A stretch of 64,000 bases of DNA, taken from contig CAZBLK010000008.1 of assembly GCA_964492715.1 (NCBI GenBank), forward strand, positions 1 to 64,000. Reading direction: 5' to 3'. The stretch's first letter is position 1. Every line of letters starts with the position of its first letter. A program made the translations under genes and the position numbers. The notes beneath the pieces are model-generated. The model saw only the letters and a program-made list of their open reading frames with translations. It made no database searches and had not been told where the DNA came from. This stretch comes from CAZBLK01 sp964492715 (GTDB lineage: Bacteria > Bacillota > Clostridia > Lachnospirales > WRBF01). Of this stretch, positions 17,071-26,259 are shown in pieces.

Positions 17071-17102
17071 AAAAATGAAGCGGTTTTGCAACGCAAAACC
17101 GC
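17071..17102 (-). terminator. Intrinsic terminator after the SpoIIQ-like gene
   Basis: GCGGTTTTGC-GTT-GCAAAACCGC on the minus strand (17102-17080), followed by TTCATTTTTTAC. It ends the murA/SpoIIQ-like transcript. Confidence 0.8.
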
Positions 17103-17143
17103 CAAGGCTTGTACTACATAAAATTTAAACTGTTAAAACAACC

Positions 17144-18085
17144 TTATTCAGAAAGAACAGTCATAGGGTCTACAGCTTCGTCGTTCTTCGTTACTTTAAA
17201 GCCTAAGTGGTTGCCCAAAACTACCGAATAAATTGAAGGGCTGCCTACTCCGCCAATAACTTGTGACTTCTTAACAACGTCGCCTTCTTTAACTAACACA
17301 CCGTCTTGTAATTGACTGTATGTAGTCACCCAACCGTTGCCGTCGTCAACTACTACTACATTTCCGTTTTCACGAGTTTTTGTTACAAGTTTTACAACGC
17401 CGTCTGCCGCCGCCTTAACTTGTGTTCCTTTTTCAGCAGCGATGCAAAGAGTGTCATTTGTCCTAAAATGTTCAAGTGTAACGTCGTAAATTGCAGTGTC
17501 ATTGCTATACTCCATTACAATTTCGCCAAGCAGAGGCCATGCCATTTTGCTGTCGTCAGTAAATGGGTTGAAAACTGCTTCTGCGTTTGTTGTTTCTGTT
17601 TTTTCTTCAGCTTCGCTTGTTGACTTGCCAGATGGGCTGGCTGGGCTTGCCGAAGGAGCAGCAGTGGTAGAAGCCTTTGGTGTTTCAGCAGGCTTACTTG
17701 TAGCTGTTGTTGGTGCTGATGTTGCCGCTTGCTTAGGTACAGCAGGTGTTATGCTTTGCTGAGGCTTTGCGCTTTGCGCTGGGCTTGTTGCTTGTTGCGA
17801 AGGCCTTGCTGTGTAAGCCGAGCTTAAACTTGTGTCTGCTCCAAGTGCATTGTCTTCAGGCGTTAAATAGCTCCTTGTCGTTTGGCCATCTGTCATCTGA
17901 AGTTGCCCCATGTCTGCCGACTTTGTGCCGTTTTTAGCAACTTCTGGCTTTTCACCAAAATTGCCAAGGTTGCCGAATGCAACAACTGCCGCAAGTACCA
18001 TTACAACGCCAAGGCTGCCGTAAAGCGTGTAATAAAACCCCTTTTTCTTGAAAATGCTTTCGTCGTTATTCTGTGACTTTTTCAT
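17144..18085 (-). CDS. SpoIIQ-like M23 (LytM) family protein
   Basis: A 313-residue membrane-anchored protein: cytoplasmic basic N terminus, one membrane segment (YGSLGVVMVLAAVVAFG, about 23-40), a long Ala/Ser/Thr/Pro linker to about residue 175 and a C-terminal LytM domain starting MAWPLLGEIVMEY. The first zinc motif (HxxxD) is replaced by FRTNDTLCIAA, while GNHLGFKV keeps part of the second; the domain is probably not an active peptidase. B. subtilis SpoIIQ, which binds SpoIIIAH across the forespore space, is degenerate in the same place. Position after murA supports this, as murA-spoIID-spoIIQ is common; spoIID is missing here. Start at 18085 has GGAGGT at 7 bases. Confidence 0.78.
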   Translation of the reverse strand: MKKSQNNDESIFKKKGFYYTLYGSLGVVMVLAAVVAFGNLGNFGEKPEVAKNGTKSADMGQLQMTDGQTTRSYLTPEDNALGADTSLSSAYTARPSQQATSPAQSAKPQQSITPAVPKQAATSAPTTATSKPAETPKASTTAAPSASPASPSGKSTSEAEEKTETTNAEAVFNPFTDDSKMAWPLLGEIVMEYSNDTAIYDVTLEHFRTNDTLCIAAEKGTQVKAAADGVVKLVTKTRENGNVVVVDDGNGWVTTYSQLQDGVLVKEGDVVKKSQVIGGVGSPSIYSVVLGNHLGFKVTKNDEAVDPMTVLSE

Positions 18086-18174
18086 CACTTACACCTCCAG
18101 TAGTATTATTTACCATAAATTTTTAATTATTCATTAATTTTACAAATTTGTAAAAGTTTTAGTTTATTACCATA

Positions 18175-19443
18175 TTATGGAATATCAACACGTCTAATCT
18201 TTGCCCCAAGCTTAATAAGCTTTTCGTCCAGCTTGTAGTACCCTCTGTCAATGTGGTATATGTCGCTAATTTCGGTTTCGCCGCAAGCCGTAAGTGCCGA
18301 CAGCATAATTGCCGCCCCAGCTCTTAGGTCTGTTGCTTTAACTTGCGCCCCCATTAACTTTGAAACACCTTCAACAATTGCCGAACGGCTTTCAATTTTT
18401 ATGTCTGCGCCCATTCTTTTAAATTCGCCAACGTGCATAAACCTATTTTCAAAAACTGTTTCGGTTACAACGCTTGTACCTTCCGACAATGTAAGAAGTG
18501 CCATAAACTGCGCTTGCATATCCGTTGGAAAACCAGGATAAGGAAGTGTTTTTATGTCTACGCACTTAGGCTTTTCGTACCCTGTGTAAAAAACTCTTAC
18601 GCCTTTTTCTGTTTCTTCTACAGAAACGTTTGCTTCCTTTAGCTTTGCAATCATTGGCTTTAAGTGGTCTACTACTATGTTTTCTACAGTTATGTCGCCT
18701 TTTGTAATTGCGGCAGCAACCATAAAAGTTCCTGCTTCAATTCTGTCTGGTATAACTGTGTACTCGTTTCCGTTTAGCCTTTTTACACCGTTTATTTTAA
18801 TTGTGTCTGTTCCTGCGCCACGCACTTCTGCACCCATTGAGTTTAAAAAGTTTGCAAGGTCTACAATTTCAGGCTCGGCGGCACAGTTTTCTATAATCGT
18901 TTGACCTTCGGCAAGTGTTGCCGCCATCATTATGTTTTCTGTTGCGCCTACGCTTGGAAAGTCTAAATAAATGTTTGCGCCTTTTAGCCCCTTTCCGCTT
19001 GCTGTAACATAGCCGTGCTCGTTTGAAACTTCTGCTCCTAGTGCGGCAAACCCCTTTAAGTGAAGGTCTACAGGCCGTGCCCCAATTTGACAGCCACCAG
19101 GAAGCGGAATTTTCACTTTGCCTAGCCTAGCAAGCAAAGGGCCCATTAGCAAAAACGACGCACGCATTTTTGAAACAAGCTCATACGGTGCTTCGTACCT
19201 GCAAATGTTTGACGGGTCAACCTGCATTGTAAGGTTTTTTTCGTTTAGACTTGTTTTTGCGCCAAGCTCTGAAAGAAGCCCTTGCATTACCAAAACATCA
19301 CTAAGTGGCGGTGTTTCATTTATTACACATTTATTTTCAGAAAGTGCCGTTGCCGCCAGAATTGGCAGCACCGAGTTTTTGGAGCCACTAATTTTGACTG
19401 TTCCTTTTAGAGGAGCGCTGGCTGATACGACGAATTTTTCCAT
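18175..19443 (-). CDS. murA: UDP-N-acetylglucosamine 1-carboxyvinyltransferase
   Basis: A 422-residue cytosolic enzyme that transfers enolpyruvyl from PEP to UDP-GlcNAc, the first committed step of peptidoglycan synthesis. The PEP-binding Cys118 is in [14 protein letters not shown], so it should be fosfomycin-sensitive; K22 and N23 lie in [11 protein letters not shown]. Length is normal. GGGGGT precedes the ATG. The SpoIIQ-like gene follows 89 bases later, which suggests this is the sporulation-linked murA copy; a second murA elsewhere would be expected. Confidence 0.95.
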   Translation of the reverse strand: MEKFVVSASAPLKGTVKISGSKNSVLPILAATALSENKCVINETPPLSDVLVMQGLLSELGAKTSLNEKNLTMQVDPSNICRYEAPYELVSKMRASFLLMGPLLARLGKVKIPLPGGCQIGARPVDLHLKGFAALGAEVSNEHGYVTASGKGLKGANIYLDFPSVGATENIMMAATLAEGQTIIENCAAEPEIVDLANFLNSMGAEVRGAGTDTIKINGVKRLNGNEYTVIPDRIEAGTFMVAAAITKGDITVENIVVDHLKPMIAKLKEANVSVEETEKGVRVFYTGYEKPKCVDIKTLPYPGFPTDMQAQFMALLTLSEGTSVVTETVFENRFMHVGEFKRMGADIKIESRSAIVEGVSKLMGAQVKATDLRAGAAIMLSALTACGETEISDIYHIDRGYYKLDEKLIKLGAKIRRVDIP

Positions 19444-19508
19444 TTTAAGTTATACCCCCAGTACGGACTGATTTTTTAGATATAGATATTTATTTAAAAG
19501 ATAAAACA

Positions 19509-19590
19509 TTGGGGGGGAGAACCTTTTTTATGGGCAAAAAAAGGTTCTCTCCCCCAAACCCCTCTCTCCAAAAAAACCGAGCAGAACGTT
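19509..19590. repeat. Long-stem intergenic hairpin repeat, subtype 3
   Basis: GGGGGAGAACCTTTTTT pairs with AAAAAAGGTTCTCTCCCCC and is followed by AAACCCCTCTCTCC and a GAGCAGAACG tail. The same module is at 53287. It lies in the 308-base gap between murA and the SHOCT-like gene, which otherwise contains no gene. Confidence 0.75.
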
Positions 19591-19751
19591 TGGGGTGATT
19601 ATGCAAATTCAAAATATCTATACAAAAAATTAGTGCTATAATTTTATCCGCTAGATTATTACCAAATATTATGAAAAATAAACTTTACAAGTTTTATTGC
19701 GTATATTAGAATGGCAGTAGGGGAAAATAATTTAAAATGAGGTGGAAATGA

Positions 19752-20222
19752 ATGAAGAAAGCTAAATTAAAAGTTCTCGAAATGGTCGAGGAAGGCAAAA
19801 TTAGCGTTGAAGAAGCGACCCAGTTGTTGGACGCATTAAAAAGCGACAGTAAAGACCCAGAAGAAATTAAAGAAGACTTAGAAGATAAGCTTAACAGCTT
19901 TGCAGATGCACTTGACAGCTTTGCTAAAGATTTTGGCGAAAAAATGAGCGTTTATTTAAAGAACGTTGAGCCAAAGGTTAGAAAGACAACAAAGGCTGTT
20001 GTTGCAAAAACAGCAAGCCTAGTTGACGATATTTCAAAGTCACTTAACGAAAGCCTTAAAAACATGGAAGAAGCTGCGGCGCAATGCGAAGAAGAACGTA
20101 AGGAATGTTGCTGTGAAGAATACGGCTGCGAAGAAAGCGGCCAGCTTGTTTACATGCCACAGTCTTCTGAAGCTGAAAACAAAGAAGAAACAAAGGCTGA
20201 TTCTGAAACAGAGAAAGAATAA
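19752..20222 (+). CDS. SHOCT-like domain protein, function unknown
   Basis: A 156-residue acidic cytosolic protein. The first 30 residues (LKVLEMVEEGKISVEEATQL) form the short helical hairpin found at the N terminus of YvlB/LiaX-type proteins; the gene at 53385 opens with the same domain (MKILKLLEEGKISSEDAF). The middle is predicted helical with regular Asp/Ser/Phe spacing. A cysteine cluster (ECCCEEYGCEESG) and an acidic tail close it. GAGGTGG precedes the ATG. No enzyme motif is visible; in relatives this domain belongs to envelope-stress proteins. Confidence 0.7.
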   Translation: MKKAKLKVLEMVEEGKISVEEATQLLDALKSDSKDPEEIKEDLEDKLNSFADALDSFAKDFGEKMSVYLKNVEPKVRKTTKAVVAKTASLVDDISKSLNESLKNMEEAAAQCEEERKECCCEEYGCEESGQLVYMPQSSEAENKEETKADSETEKE

Positions 20223-20236
20223 TACTTTAATTTTAT

Positions 20237-20262
20237 GCCCTCGCTTTGGCGAGGGCTTTGCT
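20237..20262 (+). terminator. Intrinsic terminator
   Basis: GCCCTCGC-TTTG-GCGAGGGC (20237-20256) followed by TTTGCTTTT, ending the SHOCT-like gene. Confidence 0.85.
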
Positions 20263-20270
20263 TTTAATTT

Positions 20271-20304
20271 TTGCTTCCCTTATCAATATCCGCAAAAAGT
20301 GAAA
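20271..20304. repeat. Half copy of the TAGCAATTCC element
   Basis: TTGCTTCCCTTATCAATATC followed by an AAAAAGTGAAATTGCTA end lines up with the right arm of the intact element at 46301 (GGCTTCCCTCTGCCAATATC ... GGAATTGCTA). The left arm is missing. Confidence 0.55.
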
Positions 20305-20396
20305 TTGCTATAATTAACTATAAATTACAGTTATTGACTATTTTCATAAGCCTCTGTATACTATAAAAAAGCATTCCGCTAAAGAGGAGGTCACAA

Positions 20397-21095
20397 ATGA
20401 ACAGACAAAAACCAGCACCGCCAGAGCTTACAACAGCACTGCGTGGGAATATCGTAAAAGTTCCTGAAATAATTCGGAAAGAAGCAAGCGGTATTACAAT
20501 ATTTGGGAAAATTATATACTCAATTTTGTTTACAACCGATATAGCTATAATTAAAAACACAAATGCCGACGCAATAATTGCCGTTTATCCATTTACACCC
20601 CACCCAGCAATTACACAAGCTATTATGTCGTCGTCAGACGTGCCTATTTTTTGCGGAGTCGGTGGGGGAATTACAAGCGGCATACGTTCGGTTAACGTTG
20701 CACTTCACGCCGAATTTCAAGGCGCACTAGGTGTTGTTTTAAACGCACCAACTACGCTTGACACAATTCGTGCTGTAAAAGATGCAATCGACGTACCTAT
20801 TATTTTAACAATTGTTTCAGAATACACTGATGTGGCTGAAAAAATTGAAGCTGGCGTAGACATTTTAAACATTAGTGCTGCGGCAAACACAGCAGAAGTT
20901 ACACGAGAAATTCGTAAAAGGTTTCCAAAAATTCCAATTATAGCAACAGGCGGCCCAACTGACGAAACTATTTTAAAAACAATAGAAGCAGGGGCAAACG
21001 CAATTACATACACTCCGCCTACTACTGCTGAACTTTTTAAAGATATAATGGAAAAGTATCGATACCATGAAGAAGAAAGAAAGAAAAATAATTAG
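20397..21095 (+). CDS. TIM-barrel protein of unknown function
   Basis: A 232-residue protein with the alternating strand-helix pattern of a (beta/alpha)8 barrel. Barrel strands include DAIIAVYPF, VPIFCGVGGGI, GALGVVLNAP, DVPIILTIVS, VDILNIS and IPIIATGGP; the last has the glycine-rich phosphate-binding turn used by HisA/HisF-like and thiamine-phosphate-synthase-like barrels. Similar clostridial proteins are often labelled simply hydrolase; I see no basis for a reaction. AGAGGAGGT precedes the ATG. It stands alone before the stress operon. Confidence 0.6.
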   Translation: MNRQKPAPPELTTALRGNIVKVPEIIRKEASGITIFGKIIYSILFTTDIAIIKNTNADAIIAVYPFTPHPAITQAIMSSSDVPIFCGVGGGITSGIRSVNVALHAEFQGALGVVLNAPTTLDTIRAVKDAIDVPIILTIVSEYTDVAEKIEAGVDILNISAAANTAEVTREIRKRFPKIPIIATGGPTDETILKTIEAGANAITYTPPTTAELFKDIMEKYRYHEEERKKNN

Positions 21096-21201
21096 GGCAT
21101 GTAATGAATTATCAAGCACGACATAGAAAAATGAAGTAAATGAAAGGATAGGCGATGTAACATAATTGCCTATCCTTTCATAGAATATTTATGGCAATAA
21201 A

Positions 21202-21228
21202 TTAGCACTCACCAGTGTTGATGGCTAA
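21202..21228 (+). promoter_or_regulatory. CIRCE-like HrcA operator
   Basis: TTAGCACTC-N9-GATGGCTAA. The CIRCE consensus is TTAGCACTC-N9-GAGTGCTAA: the left half is perfect, the spacer exact and the right half differs at two places. It overlaps the probable promoter of mcsA-mcsB-clpC, so the heat-shock repressor HrcA should control this operon. Confidence 0.82.
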
Positions 21229-21246
21229 CAAGTATTGTGTTATTAT
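21218..21246 (+). promoter_or_regulatory. Probable promoter of mcsA-mcsB-clpC
   Basis: TTGATG (21218-21223), 17-base spacer, TATTAT (21241-21246). The -35 box lies inside the CIRCE-like site. The transcript would have a leader of about 100 bases. Confidence 0.6.
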
Positions 21247-21354
21247 TATAGTAGCAAAATTATAATAGATAAATTGCTAAGTATTAAAAGTTTAATATTG
21301 GAAAAAATGTATAAATGATAATAATAAAGTAAAAAGCAAGGGGGAGTGAAAGTA

Positions 21355-21876
21355 ATGCTTTGTGAACAATGCAAGGAAAAACCAGCTTCTGTTCATGTTT
21401 CTCAAAATATAAACGGTGAAAAAAAACAAATGCACCTTTGTGCCGACTGCGCCGAAAACATGAACTTTGAGCTTTCATTTAACCACTTTTTTGCAGGCTT
21501 TTTAGACAATTTTTTAGACAGCTCATTTGCTTCATACCAAAGCAACCTTGGGCAAAACGCTTTTTCAACGCAAGCAAAATGCCCACGGTGTGGCATGACT
21601 TACGAAGTATTTAAAAAAACAGGAAAGCTTGGTTGCAGCGACTGCTACGAAACTTTTCGCAACGAGCTTGCGGCAGTTTTCAAAAACATTCAAGGCGACA
21701 GCACCCACAACGGAAAACTGCCACGGAAAATTGGCTCTGCTTTAATGCTTGAAAGGCGAATTGACAGCTTAAAACAAGCGCTTCAAAAAGCAGTTCAAAA
21801 CGAGGAATATGAAGAAGCAGCACGTCTGCGTGACGAAATTCGTTCCATAAAAGGGGGCTTTATAAATGAACAATAA
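21355..21876 (+). CDS. mcsA: Protein-arginine kinase activator McsA
   Basis: A 173-residue zinc protein that activates the arginine kinase McsB. Zinc-finger pairs are visible: MLCEQCKEKPA...HLCADCAEN at the N terminus, CPRCGMTYE and CSDCYETF in the middle. The C-terminal UVR motif (QKAVQNEEYEEAARLRDEI) is the part shared with UvrB/UvrC. The ATG at 21355 is 8 bases after GGGGGAG; a GTG three codons earlier is too close. It overlaps mcsB by 11 bases. Confidence 0.93.
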   Translation: MLCEQCKEKPASVHVSQNINGEKKQMHLCADCAENMNFELSFNHFFAGFLDNFLDSSFASYQSNLGQNAFSTQAKCPRCGMTYEVFKKTGKLGCSDCYETFRNELAAVFKNIQGDSTHNGKLPRKIGSALMLERRIDSLKQALQKAVQNEEYEEAARLRDEIRSIKGGFINEQ

Positions 21877-22903
21877 CTTATGGTACGAAAACCCAGTTAT
21901 CGACCAGTCAATTGTTATTTCATCAAGAGTCCGTCTTGCAAGAAACATAAAGAAATATCCGTTTTCTGGCTATATATCAAACGAGCAAACAGAAAACATG
22001 ATAAACGAAACAGTCCAATCCGTAAAAAACGCCCAAGCGCACGTTGGGCTTAGCTTTAATTATATAAACCTTGACGAAAAAACCGAAACAGAAAAGCGTG
22101 CGCTTCAAGAAAAGCACATTATAAGCCCCGAGCTTTTAAAAAGCAACAAAAAGAAAGGGCTTTTGCAAATGGACGACGAAACTGTAAGCATAATGTTAAA
22201 CGAGGAAGACCACATTCGTATTCAGTCAATATTCGCTGGCGACAACATCGATGCCGCACTTTCCGTTGCCGACAAAGTTGACGACTTAATTGAAGACTCC
22301 GTAGAATACGCCTTTGATAAAGATTTTGGCTACTTAACGTCGTGCCCAACAAACACAGGAACAGGGCTTCGTGCTTCGTTTATGATTCACGTTCCTATGC
22401 TTGAGCGCACAGGTCAGCTTAAAAACATTATGCAAGCGTTAATAAAGTTTGGCATGACACTCCGTGGCATTTACGGCGAAGGCACAGAGCCTTTGGGAAG
22501 CATTTACCAAGTGTCAAACCAGCTTACAATGGGCAAAAACGAGCAGGAAATTACAGGCGCACTTAAAAACGTAACAAGCCAAATTAAGGAGAAAGAAGCT
22601 TTTTTGGTGGAAAACGCAATGAAAATCCGCAAGGTAGAGCTTGAAGACAGAATTTACCGTGCTTACGGCATTTTAACAAACGCACGAAGCTTAAACGGCA
22701 AAGAAGCAATGTCGCTTCTTTCAGATATTAGGCTTGGCTACATGTACAACATTTTAAACACACCAAAGCCAAAGCTAAGCATTTACAACATAATGATGAA
22801 CATTCAAGCAGGTAGCCTGCAACAGATGGCAAACAGAGAACTAAACGAAGCAGCAAGAGACTACTACCGTGCAGAATATATAAGAAAAAGCCTAACAACT
22901 TAA
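21866..22903 (+). CDS. mcsB: Protein-arginine kinase McsB
   Basis: A 345-residue ATP:guanido phosphotransferase that phosphorylates arginine residues and so marks proteins for ClpCP. Family motifs include SSRVRLARNI near the N terminus, the LTSCPTNTGTGLRASFMIHV active-site region with its Cys, and IYGEGTEPLGSIYQVSNQ. Length is standard. Its start lies inside the end of mcsA (AAAGGGGG precedes it), so the two are translationally coupled. In B. subtilis the operon is ctsR-mcsA-mcsB-clpC; ctsR is absent here. Confidence 0.95.
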   Translation: MNNNLWYENPVIDQSIVISSRVRLARNIKKYPFSGYISNEQTENMINETVQSVKNAQAHVGLSFNYINLDEKTETEKRALQEKHIISPELLKSNKKKGLLQMDDETVSIMLNEEDHIRIQSIFAGDNIDAALSVADKVDDLIEDSVEYAFDKDFGYLTSCPTNTGTGLRASFMIHVPMLERTGQLKNIMQALIKFGMTLRGIYGEGTEPLGSIYQVSNQLTMGKNEQEITGALKNVTSQIKEKEAFLVENAMKIRKVELEDRIYRAYGILTNARSLNGKEAMSLLSDIRLGYMYNILNTPKPKLSIYNIMMNIQAGSLQQMANRELNEAARDYYRAEYIRKSLTT

Positions 22904-22948
22904 ACGAAATAAACCAAAGAACGAATATCAAACTCAAACAAAAAAAAT

Positions 22949-23011
22949 GGGTCAAGGGGCAATCCCCTTGCAGGGGTTTGGGGGCAGAGCCCCCAAGGTC
23001 TTAATCCTTAA
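22949..23011. repeat. GC-rich double-hairpin intergenic repeat, subtype 2
   Basis: Reverse orientation copy reading GGGTCAAGGGGCAATCCCCTTG...GGGGGCAGAGCCCCC, ending AAGGTCTTAATC. Its two hairpins lie between mcsB and clpC, where they could reduce or process the distal message. Confidence 0.8.
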
Positions 23012-23035
23012 AACCCAGCCAAAGGAGGTATACAT

Positions 23036-25483
23036 ATGCAAGGAAAGTTCACCGAAAAAGCACGCCAAACAATTGAAAACGCACAAGGCGCAGCTATGGC
23101 TTTAGGCCACGGTTATGTTGGAACGGAACACTTGCTTATGGGTATTATAAGCGTATCAGACGGGGTTGCCGCACGTGCATTAATAGCACAAGGCGTAACA
23201 GAACAATTAATAGCCGACAAGGTTTCAGAAATAGTTGGGGAACAAAGCATGGTGTCTTATGCCCCAAAAGACTTTACACCAAAAACAAAACGTGTTTTGG
23301 AAAACAGTATGCAAGAAGCGTTGCGCATGGGCACAGGCTACGTTGGCACAGAACACCTGCTGCTTGCACTAATCCGTGAAAACGACTGTGTCGCAGCACG
23401 AGTTCTTTCAACATTAAACGTAAACATTCCAAAGCTGTACGATGAAATAATGGCAATGCTAGGTGAAGGCGAAAAAGGCGACAAAACATATTCGCCAGTT
23501 GGCAAAAAGCCACAAAGAAACGCCAAAACAAACACCCCAACACTCGACAAATTTAGCCGTGACTTCACGTTGCTTGCAGAAGAAAACAAGTTCGACCCTA
23601 TTGTTGGGCGCAACAATGAAATAGAACGTCTTATCCAAATTTTAAGCCGCCGAACAAAAAACAACCCTTGCCTTGTGGGCGACCCAGGCGTAGGCAAAAC
23701 AGCAATTATCGAAGGACTAGCACAAAAAATAATTGAAGGCGACGTCCCAGAAACATTAAAGGACAAACGTGTTGTTTCCATGGACTTGTCCTCAATGGTT
23801 GCAGGCAGTAAGTATAGGGGAGAGTTTGAAGAACGTCTCAAAAAAGTTTTAACCGAAGTAAAGACGGCTGGAAACGTAGTTCTTTTTGTAGACGAGCTTC
23901 ACACAATAATTGGTGCAGGTGCTGCCGAGGGCGCAATTGATGCTTCAAATATTTTAAAGCCGTCGCTTGCCCGTGGCGAAATTCAAGTAATTGGCGCAAC
24001 TACGCTAAACGAGTACAGAAAGCACATTGAAAAAGATGCCGCATTGGAACGCCGCTTCCAGCCAATTAAAGTTGAAGAACCTTCAGAAGAAGAAGCTATT
24101 GAAATGCTGAAAGGCATTCGGGATAAGTACGAAGCACACCACAGCGTAAACATTACAGACAATGCAATTGCAGCGGCAGTTAAGCTTTCGTCAAGGTATA
24201 TTACCGACAGGTTTTTGCCCGATAAAGCTATCGACCTTTTAGACGAAGCCGCTTCTAAAGTACGGCTAAAAACATACACCGCACCGCCACACATTAAAGA
24301 GCTTGAAGAACAACTTTTTGACCTTGAAAAGGAAAAAGAGTCCGCAATAAAAACAGAAGAATTTGAAAAAGCAAGCAAAATTAAGGAAAACCAAACAAAG
24401 CTTAAAAAAGAACTTGATGATGCCAAAACTCGTTGGAAGGAACAAAGCGATTCTGGTAAAAATGTTATTTTTGTAACGGAAATTGAAATTGCAGACGTAG
24501 TAGCAGGCTGGACAGGTGTTCCTGTTCGCAAGCTTCAAGAGGAAGAAAGCAAGCGGCTTTTGAACATGAGCGAAACGCTTCACGAGCGTGTAGTAGGACA
24601 AAACGAAGCTGTAGAAGCTGTAACAAAGGCAATTCGCCGTGGGCGTGTCGGGCTTAAAAACCCAAAACGTCCGATAGGCTCTTTCCTTTTCTTAGGGCCT
24701 ACTGGCGTTGGCAAGACAGAGCTTTCCAAAGCTTTGGCAGAAGTGCTTTTTGGCAACGAGGACGCAATGATAAGGATTGATATGTCCGAGTACATGGAAA
24801 AGCACAGCGTTTCAAAGCTTATAGGCTCGCCGCCTGGATACGTTGGCTATGACGACGGCTCACATGTAAGCGAAAAAATCCGCAGGAAGCCGTATTCCGT
24901 AGTTTTGTTTGACGAAATTGAAAAGGCGCACCCAGACGTGTTTAACATTCTTCTTCAAGTGCTTGAAGACGGGCATATAACAGACAGCCAAGGCAAACGT
25001 GTTGACTTTAAAAACACTGTTTTAATTATGACGTCAAATGCTGGGGCAAGAAACATTGTTTCACCGAAAAAGCTTGGCTTTGTGTCAAAGGAAGACACGA
25101 AAAAGTCTTACGAGGAAATGAAAAAGTCGGTTATGGACGAAGTTAAAACAATTTTCCGCCCAGAGTTTTTAAACCGTATTGACGACATTATCGTGTTCCA
25201 TGCTTTGGAAAAAGAAGACGTTTCTAAAATTGTTCGCTTAATGGCAAAGGAAGTTTCAGACAGAATTAGTAAAAACATGGGCATTGAAATAACACTTACA
25301 GATGCAGTAATCGACCACATTTCGGACGAAGGCTATGACAAGGTGTTTGGTGCTAGGCCGCTTCGCCGTGCTATACAAACCAAAATTGAAGATAAACTTG
25401 CAGAGTATATTTTGGAAGGTAAGCTGACAGAGGGCGGCAGTGCTGTTATTGATTTTGTTGGCGGTGAAGTTGTTATAAAGTAG
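23036..25483 (+). CDS. clpC: ATP-dependent Clp protease ATPase subunit ClpC
   Basis: An 815-residue AAA+ unfoldase for the ClpP protease. Order: two Clp N repeats (about 1-145), first AAA+ domain with Walker A GDPGVGKT (about 217-224), a UVR/middle-domain coiled coil (about 420-470) characteristic of ClpC, second AAA+ domain with GPTGVGKT (about 555-562), and the C-terminal ClpB-D2-small domain. AAAGGAGGT precedes the ATG. It is the last gene of the mcsA-mcsB-clpC unit and is followed by a strong terminator. McsB-phosphorylated proteins are its expected substrates. Confidence 0.96.
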   Translation: MQGKFTEKARQTIENAQGAAMALGHGYVGTEHLLMGIISVSDGVAARALIAQGVTEQLIADKVSEIVGEQSMVSYAPKDFTPKTKRVLENSMQEALRMGTGYVGTEHLLLALIRENDCVAARVLSTLNVNIPKLYDEIMAMLGEGEKGDKTYSPVGKKPQRNAKTNTPTLDKFSRDFTLLAEENKFDPIVGRNNEIERLIQILSRRTKNNPCLVGDPGVGKTAIIEGLAQKIIEGDVPETLKDKRVVSMDLSSMVAGSKYRGEFEERLKKVLTEVKTAGNVVLFVDELHTIIGAGAAEGAIDASNILKPSLARGEIQVIGATTLNEYRKHIEKDAALERRFQPIKVEEPSEEEAIEMLKGIRDKYEAHHSVNITDNAIAAAVKLSSRYITDRFLPDKAIDLLDEAASKVRLKTYTAPPHIKELEEQLFDLEKEKESAIKTEEFEKASKIKENQTKLKKELDDAKTRWKEQSDSGKNVIFVTEIEIADVVAGWTGVPVRKLQEEESKRLLNMSETLHERVVGQNEAVEAVTKAIRRGRVGLKNPKRPIGSFLFLGPTGVGKTELSKALAEVLFGNEDAMIRIDMSEYMEKHSVSKLIGSPPGYVGYDDGSHVSEKIRRKPYSVVLFDEIEKAHPDVFNILLQVLEDGHITDSQGKRVDFKNTVLIMTSNAGARNIVSPKKLGFVSKEDTKKSYEEMKKSVMDEVKTIFRPEFLNRIDDIIVFHALEKEDVSKIVRLMAKEVSDRISKNMGIEITLTDAVIDHISDEGYDKVFGARPLRRAIQTKIEDKLAEYILEGKLTEGGSAVIDFVGGEVVIK

Positions 25484-25494
25484 GTTGTGAATTA

Positions 25495-25527
25495 GGGTTA
25501 TCGCATGGTTTGCGATAACCCTTTTTT
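25495..25527 (+). terminator. Intrinsic terminator after clpC
   Basis: GGGTTATCGCA (25495-25505), loop TGGTT, TGCGATAACCC (25511-25521), then TTTTTT. Confidence 0.92.
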
Positions 25528-25605
25528 ATTAAAATTCTGACAAAACACATTACAAAAATGTTGATATAATTATATTAGTCACATTTTAATTTTTATTTTT
25601 TACAA

Positions 25606-25634
25606 TTGACAATGACATTTTATGGTGTTACTAT
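25606..25634 (+). promoter_or_regulatory. SigA-type promoter
   Basis: TTGACA (25606-25611), 17-base spacer, TACTAT (25629-25634), ahead of the two small membrane protein genes. Confidence 0.65.
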
Positions 25635-25701
25635 TAATTTACATCTCTTAGTTATTAAAAGAAGGGGGTGCTAAAGAAACAAACTATGGGGAGGAAAACA
25701 C

Positions 25702-26259
25702 TTGAGCACTTCCAGTGTTACTTCGACTTCTTTGCCAAAACGCAAAGTACATATTAAACGAAAAAATTGTTGCAACAGGAAACAGTGTATTCACAAAAAC
25801 AAGTGTGAAGATAAGCCTACAAAATTTGCCAGCCCAGGTTTTAGGTGCTTATACGTCTTTATTAGTTGGATTCTCTTAATTAAAGCATCTGGTGATGCGC
25901 AAGGCTACTTTGTGGCTCAAACAATGATGTGCATACCGCTTTTTAAAGAGTATTTAGAATATTCGCCATCTACTAAAGCTCGAAAGTACATAAAGATATG
26001 TGCTATGCTAATAGTCGGAATTTGCCTACTGCCAGCATTTTCTTTTTTGTTTGGTTTGCTTCATGTAAACATTGTTGACGAAATATCATATCTTACAATT
26101 ACAAGAAATAGCTTGTTTAAGGCAGATTTTAATTTTCCATTATTATACACTTGGGTATTTTGCTCTTTATTAGTGTTAACTACTTTTGCTGACTTTGTTT
26201 CTGTAAATACAAAGGAAGATATTGAAGTAGTTAATAACTTTGAAGGGGGGTTACTATGA
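25702..26259 (+). CDS. Membrane protein of unknown function, first of a coupled pair
   Basis: A 185-residue protein from a TTG start with GGGGAGG 7 bases upstream. The N-terminal 45 residues are strongly basic with four Cys (KNCCNRKQCIHKNKC), a pattern that could bind metal or nucleic acid. At least three hydrophobic segments follow (about 52-68, 95-118, 145-165). I recognise no family. The stop overlaps the next start by four bases (ATGA), so the two are translated together. Confidence 0.6.
   Translation: MSTSSVTSTSLPKRKVHIKRKNCCNRKQCIHKNKCEDKPTKFASPGFRCLYVFISWILLIKASGDAQGYFVAQTMMCIPLFKEYLEYSPSTKARKYIKICAMLIVGICLLPAFSFLFGLLHVNIVDEISYLTITRNSLFKADFNFPLLYTWVFCSLLVLTTFADFVSVNTKEDIEVVNNFEGGLL

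Noticed and set aside
21300..21354. CtsR operator upstream of mcsA
   Set aside because: No pair of GGTCAAA heptads is visible; the site found is CIRCE-like.
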